Positions 9,137 through 16,973 of a stretch of DNA of 64,000 nt are shown here, piece after piece (positions within the stretch are counted from its first letter, which is position 1; the number at the start of each line of letters is the position of its first letter). The notes beneath the pieces were generated by a model that searched no databases, was not told where the DNA came from, and saw only the letters and a list, made by a program, of their open reading frames with translations. A program made the translations under genes and the position numbers. Source of the stretch: CAIXDN01 sp964482085 (GTDB lineage: Bacteria; Patescibacteriota; Patescibacteriia; 2-12-FULL-60-25); the NCBI GenBank assembly GCA_964482085.1, contig CAYZVS010000001.1, forward strand, positions 62,001 through 126,000. Reading direction: 5' to 3'.

Positions 9137-10228
9137 ATGACAAAATCTATTTGGGTTGTTCTTGGTTTATTTGGTGTACTGATTCTTGGAGCGGTTATCG
9201 TACTTAGCTTTAAGCCTGCAGGCCTCACTCCGATGGATCCTGTCGCACTTCAGAAAAGCCAAATGCCTATCATTAGAGATGAATCCCTTATGGGAGCAAA
9301 AGCCTCGTCGTTACCCGTACTTGCGGCATCGATGCCTGATTTTCAGGGAATCAGCAATTGGTGGAATACCAATGAAAATCGACCGCTCACCAAAGAAGAT
9401 TTGAAAGGAAAAGTCGTCATGGTCGATTTTTGGACCTACTCCTGCATCAACTGTATCCGTACGCAACCGTTCATGCGGAAGATTTGGGATGCGTATAAAG
9501 ATGATGGACTAATTATCGTTGGCGTTCATACGCCGGAGTTTGCTTTTGAAAAAGTTCCTGCGAATGTTGAAAGCTCACTTAGAAAAGCAAAACTTGAGTA
9601 TCCGATAGCGCTTGATCCAGACTATGCGACTTGGAATGCGTATAACAATCACTACTGGCCAGCTGCTTATTTCTTTGATCGCCAAGGACGATTGCGTTTT
9701 ACGCATTTTGGTGAGGGAGAATATGACACACAAGAAGGCGTGATTCGTGACTTGCTACAAGAAGGCGGAGCGCTCACAGAACAGCCAACGGGCGGCATTG
9801 AAGCTCCTGACTTTGCGAAGACGAAAACGCCTGAAACATATTTTGGAAGCGCACGTTCAAGTGGTTTTGCTAATGCGAGCGAGTTAAAAGCCGATACAGA
9901 AACCGCATATCAACTGCATGAGACTAAGCCGAATGAGTGGAGCATCGAAGGCTCATGGAATATCTCCGCAGAAAAGGCGGTGTCCAGCAAAATTGGGAAC
10001 CGTTTCCGCATGAATGTTGAATCCAATGCCATGTATTTGGTGCTTGGGTCGATCGATGGAGCAAAACGCGTGAATATCGTGGTCGATGGAAAGACCGTTG
10101 ATCCAATTACAGTCGAGGATAAGGAGCTCTATACGATCGCACGCTTCCCGAACGGCGGCCGTCACACGGTTGAGCTGGAAATGCAAGACAGCGGAGTCGA
10201 ATTTTACGCCGCGACGTTTGGGGAATAG
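9137..10228 (+). CDS. Membrane-anchored redoxin, DipZ C-terminal type
   Basis: A 363-residue protein with an N-terminal signal anchor (residues ~4-25). A thioredoxin-like domain has the TYSCINC active site (about Cys102 and Cys105), typical of DipZ and TlpA-like redoxins. A C-terminal beta domain (about 235-363) includes PETYFGSARS, as in the extra domain of mycobacterial DipZ. In DipZ the CcdA part and this part are fused; here they are separate adjacent genes. Likely role: thiol-disulfide exchange or peroxide-type redox work outside the membrane, fed by CcdA. Confidence 0.85.
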   Translation: MTKSIWVVLGLFGVLILGAVIVLSFKPAGLTPMDPVALQKSQMPIIRDESLMGAKASSLPVLAASMPDFQGISNWWNTNENRPLTKEDLKGKVVMVDFWTYSCINCIRTQPFMRKIWDAYKDDGLIIVGVHTPEFAFEKVPANVESSLRKAKLEYPIALDPDYATWNAYNNHYWPAAYFFDRQGRLRFTHFGEGEYDTQEGVIRDLLQEGGALTEQPTGGIEAPDFAKTKTPETYFGSARSSGFANASELKADTETAYQLHETKPNEWSIEGSWNISAEKAVSSKIGNRFRMNVESNAMYLVLGSIDGAKRVNIVVDGKTVDPITVEDKELYTIARFPNGGRHTVELEMQDSGVEFYAATFGE

Positions 10229-10239
10229 AATCTTGCCAT

Positions 10240-10512
10240 ATGCTTCATCTTGATACACTGAGTCGTGGGGAACTGTTTAAAGAGATTTCCGAGTTAGCCA
10301 GGGCGCAGGGCGTCGCTAACAAAGATATGTGGTCGCAACTTGTTAATGAGGTCGTGGACAGCCATTTGAGTGACGCTGAGCTTGATCCGGATAATGACTT
10401 GATCGGACTCAAGACGGTGCTCTCCGACATGTGGGAGATATATAAATCGACGGCGGGAGAAGAGACGATAAAAGCCATCGATGAAGATCCAGAAAAGCCA
10501 CACGCGGAATAA
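10240..10512 (+). CDS. Small acidic protein of unknown function
   Basis: A 90-residue, acidic, mainly helical protein. It has no signal peptide, membrane segment or motif that I recognise. It starts 11 bases after the DipZ-like gene and is followed directly by a strong terminator, so it is probably the last gene of the redox operon. Residues include a run rich in Asp (SDAELDPDNDLIGL). No function is assigned. Confidence 0.65.
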   Translation: MLHLDTLSRGELFKEISELARAQGVANKDMWSQLVNEVVDSHLSDAELDPDNDLIGLKTVLSDMWEIYKSTAGEETIKAIDEDPEKPHAE

Positions 10513-10513
10513 G

Positions 10514-10546
10514 AAACACCCCCGACGAGAAGTCGGGGGTGTTTTT
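10514..10546 (+). terminator. Rho-independent terminator
   Basis: The stem ACACCCCCGAC (10516-10526) pairs with GTCGGGGGTGT (10532-10542), with a 5-base loop and a following T run. It ends the redox operon. The T run touches the stop codon of the tiny opposing gene. Confidence 0.9.
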
Positions 10547-10650
10547 CAGAAGAAGCAGAGAACAGTCGCCATTCCGATGGCGAGTGACACGATGAAGATC
10601 GAGAAGTAGATCGCTCCTTGTGGAGTGAAATCACCGGACCAGGAGCTCAC
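10546..10650 (-). CDS. Tiny membrane protein, 34 residues, coupled to lipoprotein
   Basis: A GTG-start reading frame encodes MSSWSGDFTPQGAIYFSIFI, then VSLAIGMATVLCFF. There is a short polar head and one membrane helix over roughly residues 13-34. Its GTG overlaps the TGA of the lipoprotein gene (GTGA), a classic translational-coupling arrangement. It ends just inside the facing terminator hairpin. There is no homologue I recognise. The overlap, the uninterrupted helix, and the two other tiny membrane genes nearby (16.8 kb, 20.2 kb) support a real gene. Confidence 0.6.
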   Translation of the reverse strand: MSSWSGDFTPQGAIYFSIFIVSLAIGMATVLCFF

Positions 10651-11453
10651 AGCGACAGCTCATCCGCAGGACAACGATTGAACGTATCGTAATCAAAACG
10701 GATTGAAGCGGGTGCGAGTTCTCGCAGACGCTGATCTCGCATCCAAAGCGCATTCTCTGCATGGTAACCAGTAGCGGCAATGAGGTCGTTTGGAAAGAAG
10801 TAAAACGACCTACCATGCACGACGTAGTAAAAGCCATACTCGGTATGAACAAGGGTTCCGTCACGGATCGGGAGGGAGGAGGGATCGAAGGTGTAGGACG
10901 CCCACTCGTCTTCTCCTCCGTCAAAGTAATCCATCCAACGCCAGTAGTAGCCCCAGCTCTCCAAAGTCTCGGTACTGACTGGTCGTCGAACATGGAGTGC
11001 GCCATCCAGCATGAAAGGGCCTGGGTCTGATTCATTTGGACCATACACCGGCCGCCAACCGTAGTTGCCAGGACCCCAGTAGTCGTCCACGGGATGCAGG
11101 CACCGCTCTTCCTCGAGCGTCATGGGCGTAGCGTCATGCTCATCGAGACCGATCTCCCCGAGCGTGTCGTCGCCGGATACAGGAGCGCGCAGGCCATCCT
11201 CGATCACCATCCAGAGCTCACGATCATGATCGACGAGCAAGGTGCCAGCGGGATGCGAACGCGGCCAGGTCGCGACCGGTTCCGGAATCGAAAGCGATAC
11301 ATCTGGATTCATACCGCAGTCCTGTGGTGGAGAGGCGCTTACGGAGTCCGTCGACGTACCAGCATCAAGAGCTGGTGGTAGTGCATTACGATCGAGCATG
11401 CAGCCACTGAGAAACAGCCAAATGAACATGAAGAAACAACCGATGGTACGCAT
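10647..11453 (-). CDS. Orphan lipoprotein, Trp/Tyr-rich
   Basis: A 268-residue predicted lipoprotein: hydrophobic start then the lipobox LSGC (Cys near 18). The mature part is acidic and rich in Trp, Tyr and Gly (for example ESWGYYWRWMDYFDGG). It contains few cysteines and no family motif I know. The ATG at 11453 has an AAGGTG ribosome site 6 bases upstream, which is stronger than in the core genes around it. Codons end in G or C more often than in neighbours. It is followed by the coupled 34-residue membrane gene, so the two products may act together at the cell surface (inference). Confidence 0.75.
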   Translation of the reverse strand: MRTIGCFFMFIWLFLSGCMLDRNALPPALDAGTSTDSVSASPPQDCGMNPDVSLSIPEPVATWPRSHPAGTLLVDHDRELWMVIEDGLRAPVSGDDTLGEIGLDEHDATPMTLEEERCLHPVDDYWGPGNYGWRPVYGPNESDPGPFMLDGALHVRRPVSTETLESWGYYWRWMDYFDGGEDEWASYTFDPSSLPIRDGTLVHTEYGFYYVVHGRSFYFFPNDLIAATGYHAENALWMRDQRLRELAPASIRFDYDTFNRCPADELSL

Positions 11454-11616
11454 CGTTATCACCTTAGGGATCTCGGGTTGTGGGACAACGGGATTTGAAC
11501 TCCCGCCTTATACTCCGTTGGAATATTTTGATTGAATTGTCAATCCCCTCCCTGTGGATGATTGACGAGAATCGATATCAATGTTTGTATTGAAATATCA
11601 GAAATGGAGGCTCCGT

Positions 11617-11871
11617 ATGTTTGAACTCTGCCTGCTGGCAATCATCGTGATCGTGCCGCTCTCACTGGTCTTTCACTACATGACACGTAACGATCCGGCA
11701 CCACCAGCCGTACCGCCGTGTGATGAAAAAGTTGCTCCAGCCAAGCTCATCTCCAAGACCGAAGCTTGGCACGAGCGGCCCAGCTACGACTATCAACACA
11801 CATCGATCATGGGTGCACCCGTGACACCCATCGAGCCCGGAGACTCGGATCCACCCGAACCTTACGAGTAG
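11617..11871 (+). CDS. Small single-pass membrane protein
   Basis: An 84-residue protein. A strong GGAGG stands 7 bases before the ATG at 11617, which decides the start over the upstream ATG at 11581. Residues ~2-22 are one membrane helix (FELCLLAIIVIVPLSLVFHY). The rest is a Pro-rich, acidic tail (PPAVPP, EPGDSDPPEPYE), probably outside. It is a single-gene unit closed by a long hairpin. No family is recognised. Confidence 0.7.
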   Translation: MFELCLLAIIVIVPLSLVFHYMTRNDPAPPAVPPCDEKVAPAKLISKTEAWHERPSYDYQHTSIMGAPVTPIEPGDSDPPEPYE

Positions 11872-11874
11872 CTC

Positions 11875-11921
11875 AACGCCCCGATTCCATCCGCCAGCTG
11901 GCGGACTGGAGTCGGGGCGTT
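11875..11921. terminator. Long bidirectional terminator hairpin
   Basis: The outer stem AACGCCCCGA (11875-11884) pairs with TCGGGGCGTT (11912-11921), and an inner stem CCGCCAGCTGGCGG stacks inside. It lies between two converging genes and can serve both. Confidence 0.85.
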
Positions 11922-11935
11922 CATCGTTATAAAAA

Positions 11936-12460
11936 TTACTTCTTACTAGTTTGTGTGGCTTCCCAAGCGAGCATCGACTCTTTGCGATCAAGGCCCCAAC
12001 CGAAGCCACCGAGTGAGCCATCTGATGCGAGAACGCGGTGACATGGGATAAGCATACCGATTGGGTTTTTGCCGCAGGCGGATCCGACAGCTCGAAAAGC
12101 CTTAGGCGAACCGATTGCGCGAGCGACCTCTTTATATGTTTTGGTTTTTCCTTCTGGAATCGCCATGAGTGCTTTCCAGACTTTTATTTGAAATGGTGTA
12201 CCTTTCAAAATAAATGGAATGCTCTTTTTTCCTTTTGCGGGTCCAAAAAGTTTTGCGATGAACGGCTTGATCGTCTTATCGTCATGCATCAGCTCGGCTT
12301 TTGGCCAGAGCTTGCGTAACTCCCCTTCTGCCTTGCTTGAGCTTGGCTTATCGAGAAATGAAACTTTACAGATTTTGCCATCAATAGCTCCAATCAAACA
12401 CGGACCAAACGGTGATGGCTGAATACCGTAATGAATGCGTGTAGATTCTTGTTTTTTCAT
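11936..12460 (-). CDS. ogt: Methylated-DNA--protein-cysteine methyltransferase
   Basis: A 174-residue protein. The C-terminal DNA-binding domain carries GTPFQIKVWKAL, then YKEVARAIGSPKAFRAVGSA, and the acceptor site IPCHRV with Cys140. This suicide enzyme transfers the alkyl group from O6-methylguanine in DNA to its own cysteine. Length and order fit the Ogt/MGMT family; no Ada-type regulator domain is present. The start lies opposite hflX with a short divergent promoter region. Confidence 0.95.
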   Translation of the reverse strand: MKKQESTRIHYGIQPSPFGPCLIGAIDGKICKVSFLDKPSSSKAEGELRKLWPKAELMHDDKTIKPFIAKLFGPAKGKKSIPFILKGTPFQIKVWKALMAIPEGKTKTYKEVARAIGSPKAFRAVGSACGKNPIGMLIPCHRVLASDGSLGGFGWGLDRKESMLAWEATQTSKK

Positions 12461-12515
12461 AGGGTGAGCTTAGTCTCATTTGCGAATATATGCCAAGTGT
12501 AGTGTCATTCTTGTC

Positions 12516-13661
12516 ATGGCTATCATTCCCAATAAACCAAGAGCAATTTTGATCGATGTTATTCCATCGAGCATGGATGAAAAGGTTGCGAAACGTCGAC
12601 TCATGGAGCTTGAACAACTTACGCAGACGTATGGCGGGATTATTATCGTTAAATTGATTCAGAAACGTGGGACGCCGGATTATCGGACGTACATTGGAAC
12701 GGGAAAACTGGAAGAATTGATCGAGCTCGCAAGAGAAGAGAAGGCGGAAGTGCTTATCATTAACAATCTGCTCAAGCCGGGACAGATGTTTAACGTGAAT
12801 GAGCTGCTACGAAAAGCAAAACTGAATATGCAGGCTTGGGATCGCGTCGATTTGATTTTAAAGATTTTTGATCGCCATGCAAAAACGGCAGAAGCCAAGC
12901 TTCAGATCAAGCTCGCGGCGATCAGACACATGGGTCCGCGTATTTTTGGTATGGGCATGGAGCTCATGCAGCAAAAAGGAGGTACCGGAGCGCGTGGCGG
13001 ACAGGGTGAAACAAATACGGAGCTCATGAAGCGTCACTTGTTTGAACAGGAACAAAAAGTGAAGCGTGATTTGGAACGCGTGAGTGTTGCAAGAGAAGGT
13101 CATCGCAAGCGACGTGACCGTGTTGGTTTGAAAACGGTGTCGGTCGTGGGGTATACGAATGCTGGAAAGTCATCGCTCTTGAATGCGCTGTCTAAAAAAG
13201 GTGCGTATGTGGCCAATGCGTTGTTTGCGACCTTGGATACGCATGTTGGAAAGATTTGGATTGCTAACCCCTCCAGCTCCCCTTCTTCGAGGGGAGGGTC
13301 TGAGGTACTCATTTCTGACACGATCGGATTTATTCAGGATCTTCCGCCGGAATTGATTGATGCGTTTCGATCGACATTGGATGAAACGGTGGATGCGGAT
13401 TTACTGCTCCATGTGATCGATGTGAGTGATAAGCATGTTCATGAAAAGATTGTTGAGGTTGAGGCTGTGTTAAAACATATCGGAGCAGATACGATTCCCA
13501 AGATCTATGTTTTTAATAAGATGGATTTGGTGAAACGGAAGCCGGCGAATATCAACAAGAAAGAATACGCTGAGTACACGCCGCTGTTTGTGTCGGCGCA
13601 TTCTGGTGTCGGTTTGGAAGAGCTTAAAACGGCCATAGGTAAACATCTCGGGCTTATTTGA
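12516..13661 (+). CDS. hflX: Ribosome-associated GTPase HflX, with in-frame repeat insertion
   Basis: A 381-residue protein. The HflX N-terminal domain (TYIGTGKLEEL) and a coiled glycine-rich linker (GGTGARGGQGETNTE) are followed by the GTPase motifs: P-loop GYTNAGKSS (about 211), DTIGF (about 268) and NKMD. HflX splits stalled or stress-damaged ribosomes. Between the usual strands before DTIGF there are about 14 extra residues (NPSSSPSSRGGSEV). They are encoded by a copy of a short repeat also found outside genes in this window. Start: the ATG at 12516; no SD. Confidence 0.95.
   Translation: MAIIPNKPRAILIDVIPSSMDEKVAKRRLMELEQLTQTYGGIIIVKLIQKRGTPDYRTYIGTGKLEELIELAREEKAEVLIINNLLKPGQMFNVNELLRKAKLNMQAWDRVDLILKIFDRHAKTAEAKLQIKLAAIRHMGPRIFGMGMELMQQKGGTGARGGQGETNTELMKRHLFEQEQKVKRDLERVSVAREGHRKRRDRVGLKTVSVVGYTNAGKSSLLNALSKKGAYVANALFATLDTHVGKIWIANPSSSPSSRGGSEVLISDTIGFIQDLPPELIDAFRSTLDETVDADLLLHVIDVSDKHVHEKIVEVEAVLKHIGADTIPKIYVFNKMDLVKRKPANINKKEYAEYTPLFVSAHSGVGLEELKTAIGKHLGLI
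13266..13305 (+). repeat. Short G/C-strand repeat copy inside hflX
   Basis: It reads AACCCCTCCAGCTCCCCTTC followed by TTCGAGGGGAGGGTCTGAGG. It contains the imperfect inverted repeat CTCCCC...GGGGAG and matches the copies at 23609 and 53265. It is in frame and adds about 13 residues. Confidence 0.75.
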
Positions 13662-14059
13662 TGTATAGTCCTTCTAAATACTCAATTCCTATCCTTCCTA
13701 TGTTTCCTATCATCTTCTCCTTGGTTGCGATCATCCTCATTATTAGTGGAGGAATCTTTCTTGCGATGCAACGTGTCATGGAAATGAAAAATCTGGCTGA
13801 ACGCGGCATAACGGCGCAAGGCAACGTTACTGGCAAACGCTCGGTTACATCGCCGCGCTCATCGACACGTCGTCAGAAACTCGACTATCGTTTCAAAGAC
13901 CAACGGGGCGGTGAGTATTCAAATACAACCGTACTTACTTATGCGGAATATGATCAATATAAGGTTGGTGATGCAATCGAGATTGCATATTTACCTGAAC
14001 GCCCGAGTATTAACGGATTGAAATCGTTTGTTGATTTAGCACGAGACGTGAAACGATAG
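13661..14059 (+). CDS. DUF3592-like membrane protein
   Basis: A 132-residue protein with one N-terminal membrane helix (FPIIFSLVAIILIISGGIFL) and a small soluble beta domain. That domain contains LDYRFKDQRGGEYSNTT, YKVGDAIEIAYLPERPSI and a C-terminal basic end. This pattern is that of DUF3592 proteins, whose role is unknown. The ATG at 13661 overlaps the hflX stop (TGATG). The ATG at 13700, directly before the helix, is equally possible because a TATAGT box lies at 13664. Confidence 0.75.
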   Translation: MYSPSKYSIPILPMFPIIFSLVAIILIISGGIFLAMQRVMEMKNLAERGITAQGNVTGKRSVTSPRSSTRRQKLDYRFKDQRGGEYSNTTVLTYAEYDQYKVGDAIEIAYLPERPSINGLKSFVDLARDVKR

Positions 14060-14073
14060 TAGCTCTGCCTATC

Positions 14074-15522
14074 ATGGACTTAAAAGCGGCGATCGACCTC
14101 ATACAACACTCAATCTCACGCGCTTTTTTGGTGGGCGGATTTGTGCGCGATGAGTTACTTGGAATCGCTTCCAAAGATGCGGATATTGAAGTCTTTGGCA
14201 TGCCCATCGAAACGCTTGAGCGTAGACTTCATGATCTGTTTGATGGAGGTGTGGTCACGGTTGGACGATCGTTTGGTGTTTTTAAGGTGATGCTGGGTAA
14301 TGGCGTTGAAGTTGATGTGGCAATTCCACGACGTGAGTCAAAGTCTGGAAAAGGCCATAAAGATTTTGCGGTCGAGGGTGATCCAGACATGAGCATTCAG
14401 GAAGCGGCGCGTCGTCGTGACTTTACGATCAATGCGATGTATCGCGATTTGATAAGTGGTGAACTCGTTGATCCGTTTGAGGGTGCAATCGATCTTGCAA
14501 GCAAGACACTCCGTGCCGTAGATACAAAAACGTTTGTTGAGGATCCGTTGCGCATCTATCGTGCCGTACAGTTTGTAGCGCGATTTGGTCTGACGGTTGA
14601 GCAGGAGACTTTTGAGCTCATGAAGAAAATGGTTCATGAGGGCGAGCTTGATCATCTACCAGCAGAACGCATAACCGCCGAGATCAAAAAACTTTTGCTG
14701 CAAGCTGATAAACCATCGACTGGTTTTGAGCTAATGAAAGCCCTCGGAATAATCGACAAATATTATCCGGAGCTGGTCGTTTTAGAAGATACGCCGCAAG
14801 AACCTGATTGGCATCCGGAAGGCAATGTCTGGATTCATACGATGCTGGTGCTTGATCAAGCCTCCCGCATCAGCAGACGCAAAAATGAGAATCCGTTTGA
14901 ACGTTTTACGGAAGAAGAGCGACTTCAGATTGTGCTGGGAGCGCTTTGCCATGATTTGGGTAAGCCATCGACCACGGCGATTGGTGAAAAAGATGGCGTG
15001 AAGCGTATTCGATCACTGGGACATGAAGAAGCGGGTGTTGAACCAACGAAATCGCTTTTGGCAAAATGGAGTTTTGGGGAAGCTGTACGGGACGCGGCTT
15101 TGGTATCAGCAAAAGAACATTTGAAACCAGGAATGCTCTCGATACAAATTGATAAAGACAAGATGAATGAAGAACAGTATGTGAATTCCGTAAGAAAGTT
15201 ACTTAAACGTATTCATCCAGTTTCTTGGCGTATTTTACTTGCGATTTCTGAAGCGGATTACCGAGGCAGAACTTTGCCAGGGGTTGATATCGAGCCACAT
15301 ATTGCGAGTGATCGCATGCAAAAAGTGATTATCGACCATCAGCTCGCAGAAGCGTCGACCAAACCACTTGTATCCGGAAGTGATTTGATTCCGCTTGGTG
15401 TTGAGGCTGGACCAAGAATGGGAGAGATCATTAAAAAAATCGAGGAGGCTCGTGATGCTGGTGAAATCAAGACGCGTGAAGAAGCGCTCGAGATGGTTGA
15501 GGAGATTGTTCGCAGCCGATAA
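14074..15522 (+). CDS. cca: CCA-adding tRNA nucleotidyltransferase with HD domain
   Basis: A 482-residue protein. N-terminal nucleotidyltransferase: FLVGGFVRDELLG with the catalytic DADIEVFG, then RRRDFTINAMYRD. The central head and neck helices follow, including EDPLRIYRAVQFVARF. A C-terminal HD hydrolase domain carries CHDLGKPS and further metal-site histidines. The enzyme builds or repairs the CCA end of tRNAs; the HD domain is known to remove 2',3'-cyclic phosphates or phosphates in some members. All three tRNA genes in this window already encode CCA, so repair is the likely main role. Confidence 0.93.
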   Translation: MDLKAAIDLIQHSISRAFLVGGFVRDELLGIASKDADIEVFGMPIETLERRLHDLFDGGVVTVGRSFGVFKVMLGNGVEVDVAIPRRESKSGKGHKDFAVEGDPDMSIQEAARRRDFTINAMYRDLISGELVDPFEGAIDLASKTLRAVDTKTFVEDPLRIYRAVQFVARFGLTVEQETFELMKKMVHEGELDHLPAERITAEIKKLLLQADKPSTGFELMKALGIIDKYYPELVVLEDTPQEPDWHPEGNVWIHTMLVLDQASRISRRKNENPFERFTEEERLQIVLGALCHDLGKPSTTAIGEKDGVKRIRSLGHEEAGVEPTKSLLAKWSFGEAVRDAALVSAKEHLKPGMLSIQIDKDKMNEEQYVNSVRKLLKRIHPVSWRILLAISEADYRGRTLPGVDIEPHIASDRMQKVIIDHQLAEASTKPLVSGSDLIPLGVEAGPRMGEIIKKIEEARDAGEIKTREEALEMVEEIVRSR

Positions 15523-15528
15523 AAGTAG

Positions 15529-15560
15529 AGCCCCGGTCCGAGAGGCGGACCGGGGTTGTT
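15529..15560 (+). terminator. Rho-independent terminator after cca
   Basis: The stem CCCCGGTCCG (15531-15540) pairs with CGGACCGGGG (15546-15555), followed by TTGTT. It also lies at the 3' end of the opposing orphan gene. Confidence 0.85.
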
Positions 15561-15991
15561 CAGGGATAGAGGTCTGGCATACGACGCGTACGCGGCCGCT
15601 TGGCGAGGAGTATGGCGACGAGGCCACGGAAGTAGTTACGTCCTTTGAATCGATAGGACGAGTGGGCTTCATCGATGCAGACGAGGCTGCGTCGCTTGTA
15701 GATGAGGAGTCCAGGCTTCTCCAGCATGACTCCTGTTTCCAGCGGATTGTAGAGGCTCGAGTGGCGGTCAGTGATTCCGGCAACGACCCCGCAGCTGTAA
15801 ATCTGCGGATTTAGTGCGTCGCAACCGATCGACTGAACACGGTCGAGGGTTTCAGCACCATCAAACGCGTGGTAGAGGTAGCCTTCACTCAGGAGGTCGT
15901 GTTCACGCAAGACTTTGCGGAACAACTCCATCATCTTTGCTCTTTGCCACTCTTCGCCGAGGTCTACTCGGATGAAACTGGGTTCTTTCAT
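15560..15991 (-). CDS. Orphan protein, possibly ADP-ribosyltransferase-like fold
   Basis: A 143-residue protein starting at the ATG at 15991, which has GGAGCAGGGG directly upstream. A longer frame to 16147 would overlap the SOD gene and has no ribosome site. The segment YLYHAFDGAETLDRVQSIG looks like the first motif of ART-fold proteins (a tyrosine-histidine strand, then a helix ending in Ile-x-Gly). Later segments (MLEKPGLLIYKRRSLVCIDE) could supply further strands. This is a weak resemblance with no proven catalytic triad. It is transcribed opposite to its neighbours and shows the SD-rich codon style of the other orphans. Confidence 0.55.
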   Translation of the reverse strand: MKEPSFIRVDLGEEWQRAKMMELFRKVLREHDLLSEGYLYHAFDGAETLDRVQSIGCDALNPQIYSCGVVAGITDRHSSLYNPLETGVMLEKPGLLIYKRRSLVCIDEAHSSYRFKGRNYFRGLVAILLAKRPRTRRMPDLYP

Positions 15992-16119
15992 CCCCTGCTC
16001 CAAAGCTGCAACTCCGACTATTCGGAGGACATGCATCGCACCATGCAACAGGTTGTCAGTCAACCCTATTTTGTGCACGATTTGCCCTGTAGCCAAGACT
16101 TGGGTAAGGTTTCTCTCAT

Positions 16120-16698
16120 ATGAAACAGTCTTACACCGCAAAAACATTTAACCTTGGAACGTTGGAAGGCCTTTCTGAGACACAGATCAGTGAGCACTTG
16201 AAACTGTATGCTGGCTACGTAAAGAATACGAATGCCCTCATGGAAAAAGTTGCTGCCCACAAGCAGAATACTGAGGCCATGGCGATTGAGCTATCGGAAC
16301 TCACACGCCGATTTGGTTTTGAATTTAACGGAATGCGTTTGCATGAGTATTACTTTGCGCAATTTGAGAAGTCAGAAGGTTCTGCCGATAAGCTCAAGAT
16401 GACGCTTGAAGCGCAGTACGGTACTTTTGATGCTTGGAAGAATGAAATCTCTGCTATGGCCGCCATGCGCGGAATCGGTTGGGTTTTGACGGTTGTCGAT
16501 GAAACCAATGGTAACTTACTCAATGTTTGGGTCACCGATCATGAGTTTGGTCAGCTCGGCGGACAGAAGATCGTGTTTGCGCTCGATGTTTGGGAGCATG
16601 CCTATACGGTCGACTTCAAGCCGACGGAGCGCATGAAATACGTGGAAGCCTTTTGGAAGAATCTGAATTGGCAAAAAGTGGAAGAGCGATACGCGTAA
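16120..16698 (+). CDS. sodB: Superoxide dismutase, Fe/Mn family
   Basis: A 192-residue protein with all four metal ligands visible. They are the His of SEHLKLYAGYV (about 26), the His of GMRLHEYYF (about 75), and the Asp and His of LDVWEHAY. The gateway Tyr of AGYV is kept, while the usual His one turn earlier is Tyr (LYAGY). The enzyme disproportionates superoxide in the cytoplasm. Metal choice cannot be fixed from the sequence. No signal peptide. It is a single-gene unit with its own terminator. Confidence 0.93.
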   Translation: MKQSYTAKTFNLGTLEGLSETQISEHLKLYAGYVKNTNALMEKVAAHKQNTEAMAIELSELTRRFGFEFNGMRLHEYYFAQFEKSEGSADKLKMTLEAQYGTFDAWKNEISAMAAMRGIGWVLTVVDETNGNLLNVWVTDHEFGQLGGQKIVFALDVWEHAYTVDFKPTERMKYVEAFWKNLNWQKVEERYA

Positions 16699-16712
16699 TA
16701 ATACGTACGAAT

Positions 16713-16746
16713 ACACCCCCGACGCTGGTGCGACGGGGGTGTTTCT
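16713..16746 (+). terminator. Rho-independent terminator after SOD
   Basis: The stem ACACCCCCG (16713-16721) pairs with CGGGGGTGT (16734-16742), followed by TTCTTTT. The opposing tiny gene stops right beside it. Confidence 0.85.
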
Positions 16747-16747
16747 T

Positions 16748-16909
16748 TTAGTTCAAGATATGAACCAAAAAGCAGTAGAAGAGGGACAGGAACGTCATGA
16801 CATGCATGATACGTAGGGCGATGCGGCGATTACCCCGGATAAAACTCCAACGGAACATGAGTAACTGGACTGCAATAGCCGCGACTGGAACGACGACGAG
16901 AAGCGTCAC
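16748..16909 (-). CDS. Tiny membrane protein, 53 residues, two helices
   Basis: A GTG start at 16909 with a perfect GGAGG (16918-16914) and 4-base spacing. The product starts MTLLVVVPVAAIAVQLLMF, has a basic turn (RWSFIRGNRRIALR) and a second helix (MHVMTFLSLFYCFLVHIL). Both ends are hydrophobic and the arginine-rich turn should face the cytoplasm. It is too short for most gene finders. No family is recognised. The strong ribosome site makes a real gene likely. Confidence 0.65.
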   Translation of the reverse strand: MTLLVVVPVAAIAVQLLMFRWSFIRGNRRIALRIMHVMTFLSLFYCFLVHILN

Positions 16910-16921
16910 TAGACCTCCATG

Positions 16922-16960
16922 AAAAACGGGCGGCCATCGTATCGATGACCGCCCGTTTTG
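16922..16960 (-). terminator. Terminator of the cupin gene
   Basis: AAAACGGGCGG (16923-16933) pairs with CCGCCCGTTTT (16949-16959). On the minus strand it is followed by a T run (TTTTTC). Confidence 0.85.
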
Positions 16961-16973
16961 TCAAGGAATCAGC

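Noticed and set aside
11475..11520. tRNA-like 3' half (minus strand CGGGAGTTCAAATCCCG then TTGTCCCA), possible attachment site
   Set aside because: The T-loop is shifted by one base from the tRNA consensus, no 5' acceptor partner (GGGACAA) is nearby, and no integrase or matching intact tRNA is in the window.
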